Shown here piece by piece: positions 54,108 to 62,578 of a stretch of DNA of 64,000 nt. Origin of the DNA: Bacteroidales bacterium (GTDB taxonomy: Bacteria > Bacteroidota > Bacteroidia > Bacteroidales > Muribaculaceae); contig JAQXIE010000024.1 in NCBI GenBank assembly GCA_029007645.1, positions 48,072 to 112,071 of the forward strand, read 5' to 3'. Position 1 is the first letter of the stretch, and each line of letters starts with the position of its first letter. The translations under genes were made by a program, and so were the position numbers. The notes under the pieces are model-generated. The model was not told the DNA's origin and made no database searches. It saw only the letters and a program-made list of their open reading frames with translations.

Positions 54108-56921
54108 ATGGAAGAAAAGAAAATTCAGTTAAAAGGTGTAAGGGTCAACAACCTTAAGAATATAGATCTTGAACTGCCTCTGGGCAAGCTTATAGTCATG
54201 ACGGGTGTGAGCGGCAGCGGAAAGTCTTCGCTGGCGTTCGACACACTGTATGCCGAAGGTCAGCGCCGTTATGTCGAAGGGCTCTCGGCCTATGCCCGCC
54301 AGTTCCTGGGCCGAATGTCCAAACCCGAGTGCGATTATATCAAGGGTATTCCTCCTGCAATTGCTATTGAGCAGAAGGTCAACACCCGGAATTCTCGAAG
54401 CACCGTCGGCACGGCCACCGAAATCTACGACTATCTGCGTATGCTGTTTGCACGTATCGGACACACTTTCTCCCCGATATCAGGCGCTGAAGTGCGCAAG
54501 CATGGCATCGAGGATATTGTCCGTACTGCCTTGTCATATCCGGAAGGAACACGTATTGCCGTGCTGGCCGATATCCCTAAGGTAGAGAATCGTACATTCC
54601 CGCAACAACTTGAAATTTATGCTAAGGAGGGCTTCTCCCGGCTTGAAAAGGATGGCCAATTTTTCAATATAACCGATATTCTGGCCGAAAAGCCCAGGAA
54701 GAACAATGGTTACCGGCTGCTGGTCGACAGGCTGGCGGTCGCCGACAATAAGGATGAAATCTCACGGCTCACCGATTCGGTGGAGACGGCATGGTTTGAG
54801 GGAAACAATCAGGCCCTGCTCAAGGTATGGTGTGACGACGGAATTCGTGAGCATAATTTCTCGCGTCAGTTCACAGCCGACGGAATGGAATTTCGCGAAC
54901 CGTCGGATCTGATGTTCAATTTCAACAATCCCTACGGTGCGTGCCCTGTATGCGAAGGGTTCGGTAACGTGCTCGGCATCAGCGAGGATCTTGTAATCCC
55001 CAACAAAACTCTGTCGGTCTACCAGAATGCCGTGCGTTGCTGGAACGGCGACAAGATGTCGGAATGGAAGAAAAAGCTGATACACATCGCTCCGAAGTTC
55101 AATTTCCCAATACACACGCCTTACCATGAACTGACCGATGAACAGCGCGACTTCCTGTGGAACGGAAACGACCAGTGGGAGGGCATCAACGGATTCTTCC
55201 GCTGGATCGACACGATGCAGGAGAAGATGCAGTACCGTGTGCTTAAGGCCCGTTACCGCGGCAAGACAAGGTGCCCGGAATGTCACGGTTCAAGGTTGCG
55301 CAAGGATGTGGAATATGTCAAGGTTGGTGGCCGCAGCATCACCGAACTCGTGAGAATGCCTATCACCGAACTGAAGCCCTTTTTTCAGGATCTTGAACTC
55401 TCGGACGCCGATGCAAAGATAGGCGAGCGACTGCTTGTCGAAATCAATCAGCGCCTGCAGTTCCTGCTCGATGTGGGCCTTGGTTATCTCACGCTCGACC
55501 GGCTCAGCAATACATTGTCGGGCGGCGAGAGCCAACGTATCAATCTTGCCGCATCTTTGGGAAGTTCGCTGGTCGGTTCGCTATATATTCTCGACGAGCC
55601 TTCAATCGGACTTCATTCCCGCGATACCGAGAAGCTGATCAAGGTACTTAGGAATCTGCAGAAGATCGGCAATACAGTCATTGTGGTCGAACATGACGAA
55701 GACATCATGATGGCTGCCGATGAGATTGTCGACATCGGTCCCGACGCGGGCCGTAATGGCGGCGAAATCGTGTTTCATGGTCCTTTGGCCGAGGCGTTGG
55801 GCAAGAAACATAAGGGAAAATCGTATACGCTGGACTATCTGAACGGGGCGCGCAGCATCGAAGTTCCCGAGAGGCGCAGACCATGGAAGCTGAGCATATT
55901 GGTCGAAGGCGCGGCCGAAAACAATCTGAAGAATATCGATGTCCGGTTCCCGCTCAATGTCATGACGGTGGTCACAGGTGTCAGCGGATCGGGTAAATCC
56001 ACGCTCGTACGCGAGATCCTGTTCAAGGGTCTGCAGCGCATGCTGGGCGAAACTGGCGATGCCCCCGGCACGCATAAGGCCATTTCAGGCGACCTGAGCC
56101 GCGTCCGAGCTATCGAATTTGTCGATCAGAATCCTATCGGAACTTCTTCGCGAAGCAATCCGGCAACTTACCTGAAGGCTTACGACGAGATCCGAAAACT
56201 GTTTGCCGAGCAGCAGCTGTCCAAACAGATGGGTTTCACCCCCGCCTACTTCTCTTTCAATACTGACGGTGGCCGGTGCGAGGAATGCCAGGGCGAAGGC
56301 ACGATCACCATTCCCATGCAGTTTATGGCCGATATCAAGGTCACTTGCGAGTCTTGCCATGGGAAACGTTTCAAACCGGAAATTCTCGAAGTGGAATATC
56401 GCGGAAAGAACATCTATGAGTTTCTGGACATGACGGTGAATCAGGCCATCGAATTCCTGTCGGAAAACGCCGGCACCGACGAGCGCAGAATCATCCGGCG
56501 TCTGCAGCCTCTGCAGGATGTCGGCCTCGGATATATCAAGCTCGGCCAGTCTTCCTCCACATTGTCGGGAGGCGAGAACCAACGTGTCAAACTGGCTTGG
56601 TATCTGGCTCAGGAAAACCAGTCGGGAACCATGTTCATATTCGACGAACCGACCACCGGTCTTCATTTCAACGATATTTCAGTATTGATGAAATCGCTGA
56701 ATCGTCTTGTCGACAAAGGCAACACCGTCGTTATAATCGAGCACAACATGGATGTCATCAAGTCGGCCGACTGGATTATCGATATCGGTCCCGACGGGGG
56801 AGAAGCCGGTGGAAATATAGTCGGCCAGGGCACTCCCGAACAGATTGCCGAAATCCCAGAAAGCTATACCGGACAGTATTTGAAACCAAAAATTTCAGGG
56901 ACAAATTCTAAGAAAAAATAA
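54108..56921 (+). CDS. uvrA: UvrA, nucleotide excision repair ATPase
   Basis: 937 residues, full length. Two ABC ATPase modules: first Walker A GVSGSGKSS (33-41), signature LSGGESQRINLAASLG; second Walker A GVSGSGKSTL and signature LSGGENQRVKLAWYLA. Zinc-binding pairs are visible at CPVCEGFGN / CPECHGSRL and CEECQGEGTI / CESCHGKRF. UvrA2 finds bulky lesions and loads UvrB; uvrB/uvrC are not in the window. The start MEEKKIQLKGVRVNNLKNID is the family beginning, 36 bp from the divergent lipoprotein gene; no consensus promoter was seen in that short gap. Confidence 0.97.
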   Translation: MEEKKIQLKGVRVNNLKNIDLELPLGKLIVMTGVSGSGKSSLAFDTLYAEGQRRYVEGLSAYARQFLGRMSKPECDYIKGIPPAIAIEQKVNTRNSRSTVGTATEIYDYLRMLFARIGHTFSPISGAEVRKHGIEDIVRTALSYPEGTRIAVLADIPKVENRTFPQQLEIYAKEGFSRLEKDGQFFNITDILAEKPRKNNGYRLLVDRLAVADNKDEISRLTDSVETAWFEGNNQALLKVWCDDGIREHNFSRQFTADGMEFREPSDLMFNFNNPYGACPVCEGFGNVLGISEDLVIPNKTLSVYQNAVRCWNGDKMSEWKKKLIHIAPKFNFPIHTPYHELTDEQRDFLWNGNDQWEGINGFFRWIDTMQEKMQYRVLKARYRGKTRCPECHGSRLRKDVEYVKVGGRSITELVRMPITELKPFFQDLELSDADAKIGERLLVEINQRLQFLLDVGLGYLTLDRLSNTLSGGESQRINLAASLGSSLVGSLYILDEPSIGLHSRDTEKLIKVLRNLQKIGNTVIVVEHDEDIMMAADEIVDIGPDAGRNGGEIVFHGPLAEALGKKHKGKSYTLDYLNGARSIEVPERRRPWKLSILVEGAAENNLKNIDVRFPLNVMTVVTGVSGSGKSTLVREILFKGLQRMLGETGDAPGTHKAISGDLSRVRAIEFVDQNPIGTSSRSNPATYLKAYDEIRKLFAEQQLSKQMGFTPAYFSFNTDGGRCEECQGEGTITIPMQFMADIKVTCESCHGKRFKPEILEVEYRGKNIYEFLDMTVNQAIEFLSENAGTDERRIIRRLQPLQDVGLGYIKLGQSSSTLSGGENQRVKLAWYLAQENQSGTMFIFDEPTTGLHFNDISVLMKSLNRLVDKGNTVVIIEHNMDVIKSADWIIDIGPDGGEAGGNIVGQGTPEQIAEIPESYTGQYLKPKISGTNSKKK

Positions 56922-56976
56922 TCTATTGTCCCTTGAATTTGTTCTATTGAAAAAGAACGAATTTATAAGGATTTAT

Positions 56977-57222
56977 ATGGAAAAAGCAAATAGAATTCAT
57001 CCTGAAGACATTTCAAAAGTGATGATTGAGCATGCCGACGGCCGTAAGGAGACCGTGGAAGTGAGTGGACAGCATGAGATAGCGGGCGTAATCCGGGCCG
57101 CTTATGGACTGGCCGGAGGTGACAGCATCGAGTCCGATGTGTTCCGTATCACGGACCGCAACACCGGAGTGACATCCTCCTACCGGATCAATGCCCATGG
57201 TAATGTGCACCTTATAGTATGA
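56977..57222 (+). CDS. Small hypothetical protein
   Basis: 81 residues from the ATG at 56977 (earlier codons in this frame lack a start that fits). Soluble and mixed alpha/beta: EDISKVMIEHADGRKETVEV, HEIAGVIRAAYGLAGGDS, RITDRNTGVTSSYRINAHGN. I do not recognise the family. It lies 55 bp after uvrA and 4 bp before the histidine phosphatase gene, so is likely co-transcribed with both. Confidence 0.6.
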   Translation: MEKANRIHPEDISKVMIEHADGRKETVEVSGQHEIAGVIRAAYGLAGGDSIESDVFRITDRNTGVTSSYRINAHGNVHLIV

Positions 57223-57226
57223 TGCC

Positions 57227-58489
57227 ATGAAATTACGCCAGAGGTTCTGTCTCGCATATCTGTTGTTACAGGCGCTCGCGCCGTTGCTGTGTCGCGCATA
57301 TGATATTCTGCCGGCGCAGTTCGACGGTTCAATGATGCCTTATGATTTCACGGCCACACAGCAGAGTGTCTGGCCCGACAGCCTACGTCCCGTCCATGTC
57401 TCCTACATTGCCCGGCACGGAGCCCGCTACATGACCGGTCCGGCCAAATTCACCGCTCTCGAGAAGACACTTAAGGATGCCAAGTCGGCGGGCGATATCA
57501 CTGAGGACGGTTTGGCTTTCCTCGCTATGATCGATACCATTCGTTCCGTTTCTGACGGCAAATGGGGCCAATTGTCCCCGGTTGGTATCGGCGAGGAGGA
57601 AAGATTGGGCAAGGAGATGTCCGAAATGTTCACCGGCCTCCATGACGGTTACGCCAAAGTCGCCGGAATTGCTTCTTTCGTGCCCAGAGCCATTATGACC
57701 ATGTATGAATTCAACCATGCCTTGGCTCTTGGCAATGACAGTCTGGACATCTCCGCCGAATCCGGACATCAGTTCTCCGACCTGCTTTACTTCTTTGCTG
57801 TCGATTCGGTTTATTCAGAATATCGGAAAAACGGTGCCTGGAAGCGGCTGATTTCAACAATGGAATCAAAAAACTTAAGCCCCGAACCGATTGAGAAACT
57901 GATAGGCAAGAGCATGGTGCAGAAAATAGGCAGGAAACATGCTCTGAAGCTGGTTACCGAAATATATTCCGTTCTGCAGTCGCGCAGGGCCATGGGACTC
58001 TCTGCGCCTACCACCCGATGGATGAACGAGCGAGAGTACAGGAGCTGCTGGTATTTGAGCAATCTCACACATTATCTGCGAAATTGCGTCAATCCGATGG
58101 CTCCCGACATAGTGAAGGAGGCGGTCAAACCATTGGTAATCGCAATATTGGACGATATCGAAGATTCTCAGGCACATCCGCAGCATCATCCTTTCTTCGA
58201 CGGTTACTTCGGCCATGCCGAGACCCTGCTGCCTCTGCTGTCGGCGCTCAGAATCCCGGGATGTCATTATAATCGGACGGACTATACCCAACTCTACAGG
58301 GTCTGGCAATTGCAGAATATAACTCCGTTAGGTGCCAATCTGGCGATTATTCTGCTGGAATCAGACACGCACAATCTATATGCCTCCGTCCGGTTGAACG
58401 GCCGTAATGTCAATCCCATTCCGGGGAAGGGCTATATAGTCAGTTGGAGCGAACTTTCCGACTATTGGAAATCCGGTTTCGCAGAATAA
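57227..58489 (+). CDS. Multiple inositol-polyphosphate phosphatase (MINPP)-like histidine phosphatase
   Basis: 420 residues. Signal peptide (to about 24, LCRA-YDI). Histidine-acid-phosphatase motif YIARHGARYMTG (RHGAR, His64 the likely nucleophile) and, near residue 330, GHAETLLPL (HAE, the family's proton-donor site). The HAE rather than HD motif is the feature of MINPP-type phytases known from Bacteroides and animals; this suggests dephosphorylation of phytate or similar compounds in the periplasm. It follows the small hypothetical gene by 4 bp. The substrate is an inference. Confidence 0.78.
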   Translation: MKLRQRFCLAYLLLQALAPLLCRAYDILPAQFDGSMMPYDFTATQQSVWPDSLRPVHVSYIARHGARYMTGPAKFTALEKTLKDAKSAGDITEDGLAFLAMIDTIRSVSDGKWGQLSPVGIGEEERLGKEMSEMFTGLHDGYAKVAGIASFVPRAIMTMYEFNHALALGNDSLDISAESGHQFSDLLYFFAVDSVYSEYRKNGAWKRLISTMESKNLSPEPIEKLIGKSMVQKIGRKHALKLVTEIYSVLQSRRAMGLSAPTTRWMNEREYRSCWYLSNLTHYLRNCVNPMAPDIVKEAVKPLVIAILDDIEDSQAHPQHHPFFDGYFGHAETLLPLLSALRIPGCHYNRTDYTQLYRVWQLQNITPLGANLAIILLESDTHNLYASVRLNGRNVNPIPGKGYIVSWSELSDYWKSGFAE

Positions 58490-58518
58490 ACAGGTATATT
58501 TGTGCCATTCGCTATCTT

Positions 58519-60960
58519 TCAGGAATTCGGGGCTAACGGGTCGTCGGGCCAGCGATGTTTGGGATACCGGCGTTTCAGTTCCTTGCGGACATCATAGTAG
58601 GTACCGGTCCAGAATCCCCGCAGATCCCGGGTGAGCTGGACGGGCTTGAATCCAGGCGATAGGAGTTCCATTAGTACGGGACGCGTACCATTGTCTACTC
58701 TTGGCGTGTCGAGCATTCCGAGGCAATCCTGCAACCTGGCGCTTACCACGGGGTCGGGAGTCCCTTGCCGATATTGGATCCGGACGTTCCGGCCCCCGGG
58801 AAGTCTCAGATGTTCGGGGGCGATCGCATCTACCCGGTTCATCAGCTCGTATCCTACCATTCCCTTGATGACTTGACACATGTCTATTTTGTGCAGGGAT
58901 GCGACCGTTGTTGCACCCTCCGCATACATCGGAAGCCATTGTCGGGCGTTCTCCAGCAGAGTGTCGGTCGACATGTCCGGGATGTTCAACTCAGGATGCC
59001 ATCCGCTTACGGTCTGCAATCGTTGCTGCAACGCCGCCGTCGCGTCATTGAAATCAAACATGCTGAGTCCATGTTTTTTGGCGGCTTCGCACAGTACTTC
59101 GGTAAGAGCATCTGGATCAGGGTCCTCGATCTTCCGGCTTTCAAGCACCAAAACGCCTATTCTGGACTCACGCATGGCCACAAGTTTCCCTTCGCGGGAA
59201 TTCCACGAGATATTGTCATGCAAATTGGCATGAGCATGCAGCGTGTCTTTCGATACGGGCGAGGCAAGGAAAATCCGACGGTCCATAGCTGCGACCGCCA
59301 GAAATTCGCATGCCGACAGATCGTCCTCTTCGTTGAGCCGTATGTTCTCGCCCGATGGCAAGCGGTAGACTCCATCTTTGAGGCGCATCGCTATTCTTTC
59401 GGGAAATGCCAGTGCGATAAGATTCCCCGTAATCACAGGGTCTGGTGGAGTATTGTCAGCCCCGCAACGGGCCAGATGCCGGTATTGGGCGGCCGCCCGC
59501 TCAATTCGCTTCCATGCCCCCATCAGCGTGCCGCGTCTGTACTGTCTCAATAACGCTATTCTGGTATTGATGTCGGCATCCCGGTCATCGTTCATAGGAT
59601 CTTTTTCTTCCAGAATCGCCGCCAGATCGCAGGCGAGCGCCCGGGCGCTATCACCGGGCGCTTTTACAAGCATGTTTGAGATTCGCGGATGGCACGGTAG
59701 TCCTGCCATTCGCTTGCCATGGCCGGTAATGCTGCCTGACTCATCAACGGCTCCGAGCATCGACAACAGTCTGACCGCTTCGGCCACAGCACGCTGCGGA
59801 GGCGGCGTCAGCCATGGCAACGAGAGGGGATTGCTTTCTCCCCATGCGGCTATGTCCAGTATCATTCCGCTCAGATCGGCACTCAGTATCTCCGGCACGC
59901 GGTGTTCAGCCATGCGGTGCTCCATTGCTTTTGACCACAGCCGGTAGCATACTCCGCTGGAAAGTCGACCGGCTCGTCCCGTGCGCTGCTGCGCCATATC
60001 GAGCGTGATTCTCTCCGTTTCAAGCCTGCTCAGTCCGGTCGACGGGTCGTAACGCACCGTCCGGTACAGTCCCGAATCAACCACTGTTCTGATTCCCTCG
60101 ATGGTCAGCGAGGTCTCGGCTATAGGCGTGGCCACAACAATTTTCCTGCGGTTCGCCGGATTATATTCGATAGCCTTGTATTGCTCGACTGGAGTCAACA
60201 TCCCATGTAGCGGAAATATCTCGGCTTCCGGCAGGATTTGTTTCAGGGATTCGACGCATCTTGCGATGTCGGAATATCCGGGTAGAAAAACGAGAATGTT
60301 TCCCTCCTGTTCGCGCCATGCGCGGCGCACTGCCGAGACCGCGGTCTGAACGCATTCGCGAGGGTCCGTGTCTCCGCCATATCTGACTTCGACATCGAAC
60401 ATCCGGCCTTCGGCCGTGACCAACGCGGCGCCAAGCCGGTTGCAGATTTCTTCCGAGTTCATCGTCGCCGACATGATGATTATCTTCAAATCGTCGCGGA
60501 TTAGATTCTGAGCCTGCAATGTCAATGCAAGTGTCAGATCGGATGTCAGACTGCGCTCATGAAATTCATCAAATATCACAGCCGAGATGCCCTCCAGAGT
60601 AGGATCGGCTATGAGCAGTCTCTCCAATATCCCTTCGGTCACCACTTCAAGCCGGGTGGTTTCTGAGACTTTTGATTCAAACCGCATCCTGTATCCGACG
60701 GTGGCTCCGATCCGTTCACCGATTTCATCGGCCATGCGCATGGCTATCTGCCGCGCGGCGGCACGGCGGGGCTCAAGCATCACTATTTTCCCCTCCGGAA
60801 TATCCTGAAGTATCGTGAGTGGAAGCAAGGTGGATTTACCCGATCCCGGCGGCGCCGTGATGACGAGACGTCCATGGCTCCGGAGCTCGCGGTTTACCTC
60901 CTCGGCTATTTTGCCGGCAGGCAGTGTGTCGAAATGCTTTATACTACTGAATGCGTTCAT
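58519..60960 (-). CDS. hrpB: HrpB-type DEAH-box ATP-dependent helicase
   Basis: 813 residues, full length. Motifs in order: I APPGSGKSTL (37-46), II DEFH (131-134), III SAT (164-166), VI QQRTGRAGR. The domain order is RecA1, RecA2, HA2/winged-helix and a C-terminal HrpB-specific domain (PELNIPDMSTDTL, and RDLRGFWTGTYYDVRKELKR near the end). HrpB is an RNA-dependent ATPase; its cell role is not well defined. The leader from its promoter (61162-61192) carries the repeat element that ends 3 bp before the ATG. Confidence 0.95.
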   Translation of the reverse strand: MNAFSSIKHFDTLPAGKIAEEVNRELRSHGRLVITAPPGSGKSTLLPLTILQDIPEGKIVMLEPRRAAARQIAMRMADEIGERIGATVGYRMRFESKVSETTRLEVVTEGILERLLIADPTLEGISAVIFDEFHERSLTSDLTLALTLQAQNLIRDDLKIIIMSATMNSEEICNRLGAALVTAEGRMFDVEVRYGGDTDPRECVQTAVSAVRRAWREQEGNILVFLPGYSDIARCVESLKQILPEAEIFPLHGMLTPVEQYKAIEYNPANRRKIVVATPIAETSLTIEGIRTVVDSGLYRTVRYDPSTGLSRLETERITLDMAQQRTGRAGRLSSGVCYRLWSKAMEHRMAEHRVPEILSADLSGMILDIAAWGESNPLSLPWLTPPPQRAVAEAVRLLSMLGAVDESGSITGHGKRMAGLPCHPRISNMLVKAPGDSARALACDLAAILEEKDPMNDDRDADINTRIALLRQYRRGTLMGAWKRIERAAAQYRHLARCGADNTPPDPVITGNLIALAFPERIAMRLKDGVYRLPSGENIRLNEEDDLSACEFLAVAAMDRRIFLASPVSKDTLHAHANLHDNISWNSREGKLVAMRESRIGVLVLESRKIEDPDPDALTEVLCEAAKKHGLSMFDFNDATAALQQRLQTVSGWHPELNIPDMSTDTLLENARQWLPMYAEGATTVASLHKIDMCQVIKGMVGYELMNRVDAIAPEHLRLPGGRNVRIQYRQGTPDPVVSARLQDCLGMLDTPRVDNGTRPVLMELLSPGFKPVQLTRDLRGFWTGTYYDVRKELKRRYPKHRWPDDPLAPNS

Positions 60961-60963
60961 ATT

Positions 60964-61157
60964 GAAGTTGTTTCTACTTATTTACGTAACTGAAAAATCT
61001 AAAAAAAGTATTAACTTTATGGCAATCTTTATTAATCTTTTGGGCATCTTTGGCCGCTTTCATCGGGAGCAACCTAAAGGTTGCTCCCTCTTCAATCGAC
61101 CAAATCTGCTCCAAAATCTTAATAAATCTTACCATAAAAATAAGTAGAAACAACTTC
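60964..61157 (-). repeat. Leader repeat element, copy 2 (in the 5' leader of hrpB)
   Basis: A 194-bp element related to 47536-47762, in the same orientation relative to the downstream gene. It is bounded by a perfect 20-bp terminal inverted repeat (60964-60983 and 61138-61157, outer sequence GAAGTTGTTTCTACTTATTT) and flanked by a 3-bp direct repeat (AAT when read on the minus strand: 61158-61160 and 60961-60963). It contains both shared blocks (33 bp at 61109-61141; 32 bp at 61013-61044). The centre carries a 10-bp hairpin, GGGAGCAACC / GGTTGCTCCC. On the plus strand 61019-61147 is open for 42 codons starting MAIFINLLG, like copy 1; on the minus strand 60974-61135 is open for 53 codons starting MVRFIKILEQ. 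Confidence 0.82.
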
Positions 61158-61161
61158 ATTG

Positions 61162-61192
61162 CAAAATTAAGTATTAGACTCCAACCTGCAAA
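61162..61192 (-). promoter_or_regulatory. Promoter of hrpB
   Basis: Minus strand: TTTG (61189-61192), 19-bp spacer, TAATTTTG (61162-61169), exact match. The -7 element is followed by CAAT and then by the first base of the leader repeat (61157), so transcription would begin at about the end of the repeat. Confidence 0.8.
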
Positions 61193-61230
61193 ATTTGCGG
61201 AATGAGTAGGATGAGTCGGAATGTCATAAT

Positions 61231-61261
61231 TTTGAACTAACGGTTTTAATTATTATCTTTG
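61231..61261 (+). promoter_or_regulatory. Promoter of the DUF362 gene
   Basis: TTTG (61231-61234), 19-bp spacer, TATCTTTG (61254-61261), exact match. The start point near 61267 leaves a leader of about 24 bases before the ATG at 61291. The rest of the 330-bp gap (60961-61290) is the leader repeat of hrpB and its promoter. Confidence 0.8.
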
Positions 61262-61290
61262 TCATCAGGAACAAACTGACAATCTGACAT

Positions 61291-62577
61291 ATGATAATAC
61301 GAAATTTGCTGATAGGCACGGCTATATCCATTATGTCCTGCGGTATGGCGCTGCAGGCTCAATCTCAAAATAAGAAAGCAGAACAGTGTCTGGCTCCCAA
61401 CAGTCCGGTAGGAGAGGCCCGCGGTATTATTCCGGGACGCGTAGTCTGGAGTCATGCTCCTGGCACCGCAAGTTGGAAAGGTGGTTCCGACATGTGGTTC
61501 GACGATAAGAATACCAATCAGGAATCCTGCGACTGGATGATGGCTGAAACCCTGATGGGCATTACCGGCGAAAGAACTGTCAAGGATTCATGGAACGCGA
61601 TTTTTACGCACTACAACCGGACCCACGGCCATGGTGACGTCGGTTATGAGCCCGGTCAGAAAATAGCCGTAAAGATCAACAACAACAATACGGCGTCACA
61701 TCAGGACAGCCGTGAAATCAATGCGACTCCCCAGATGGTACTGGCTCTGATCCGAAGCATGGTCGACGAGGGATGCATACGCCAGGAGGATATCACCATT
61801 GCGGAGCCGAGCCGGTTTATCACCGACTACCTCTATAAGAAATGCCATAACCTGTATCCCAATGTGAATTATGTCGACAATCAGGGCGGTGACGGTCGAA
61901 TCAAGGTCGAGTTTGTCCCCGGAGCCATGAAGTATTCGGCAGATAACGGCAATCTGGCTACAGGAATTGCCAAACCGTTTGTCGATGCCGATTACGTGAT
62001 CAATATGGCGCTGTTGAAGGGCCATGTGGGTCAGGGCGTTACTCTGTGTGGTAAAAACTGGTACGGATGCATGAGCATTGATCCCGACTGGCGCAAGAAC
62101 TTCCATAACAATTTTGACCAGGATCGCAGCGGCAAACCCAAATATCTGACGTTCGTCGACTTTATGGGTCATAAGGATCTGGGCGCCAAGACAGTCCTGT
62201 GGCTTATCGACGGCGTTTATGGCTGCAAAAATGTAGGCGGAGAGCCTATGCCTCAGTGGAATATGACTCCGTTCAACGGTGCCTGGCCATCCTCACTGCT
62301 TGGCAGTCTGGATCCCGTGGCAGTCGATATGGTTGCCAATGATCTGCTGATCAACGAATTCCCCGATGCTCCCGAAGTGGATTATTCCGATATGTATCTC
62401 ATGGAAGCCGCTCAGGCGGGCAATCCACCTTCAGGCACTGTTTACGATCCCGATGGTGACGGAACTCCGCTGAAATCGCTGGGCGTCGCCGAACATTGGA
62501 ACAACGCCAAGGATAAGAAATATTCGCGCAACCTGGGTACAGGTAAAGGCATAGAGCTCGTTTACCGCAAACGGTAA
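61291..62577 (+). CDS. Secreted DUF362-domain protein
   Basis: 428 residues. Signal peptide (MIIRNLLIGTAISIMSCGMA, ending LQA). The mature protein fits DUF362: GQKIAVKINNNNTASHQDS, QMVLALIRSMVDEGCIRQED, IAEPSRFITDYLYKK, and the C-terminal part LGSLDPVAVDMVANDLLINE, which is typical. Cysteine-based iron-sulphur clusters of other DUF362 proteins are not seen; only scattered Cys residues occur. Function unknown, probably periplasmic. It has its own promoter and ends one base before the convergent dus gene. Confidence 0.83.
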   Translation: MIIRNLLIGTAISIMSCGMALQAQSQNKKAEQCLAPNSPVGEARGIIPGRVVWSHAPGTASWKGGSDMWFDDKNTNQESCDWMMAETLMGITGERTVKDSWNAIFTHYNRTHGHGDVGYEPGQKIAVKINNNNTASHQDSREINATPQMVLALIRSMVDEGCIRQEDITIAEPSRFITDYLYKKCHNLYPNVNYVDNQGGDGRIKVEFVPGAMKYSADNGNLATGIAKPFVDADYVINMALLKGHVGQGVTLCGKNWYGCMSIDPDWRKNFHNNFDQDRSGKPKYLTFVDFMGHKDLGAKTVLWLIDGVYGCKNVGGEPMPQWNMTPFNGAWPSSLLGSLDPVAVDMVANDLLINEFPDAPEVDYSDMYLMEAAQAGNPPSGTVYDPDGDGTPLKSLGVAEHWNNAKDKKYSRNLGTGKGIELVYRKR

Positions 62578-62578
62578 G

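Noticed and set aside
62562..62577. Terminator hairpin at the DUF362 stop
   Set aside because: The stem is only six pairs (TTACCG/CGGTAA) with no T-run on either strand.
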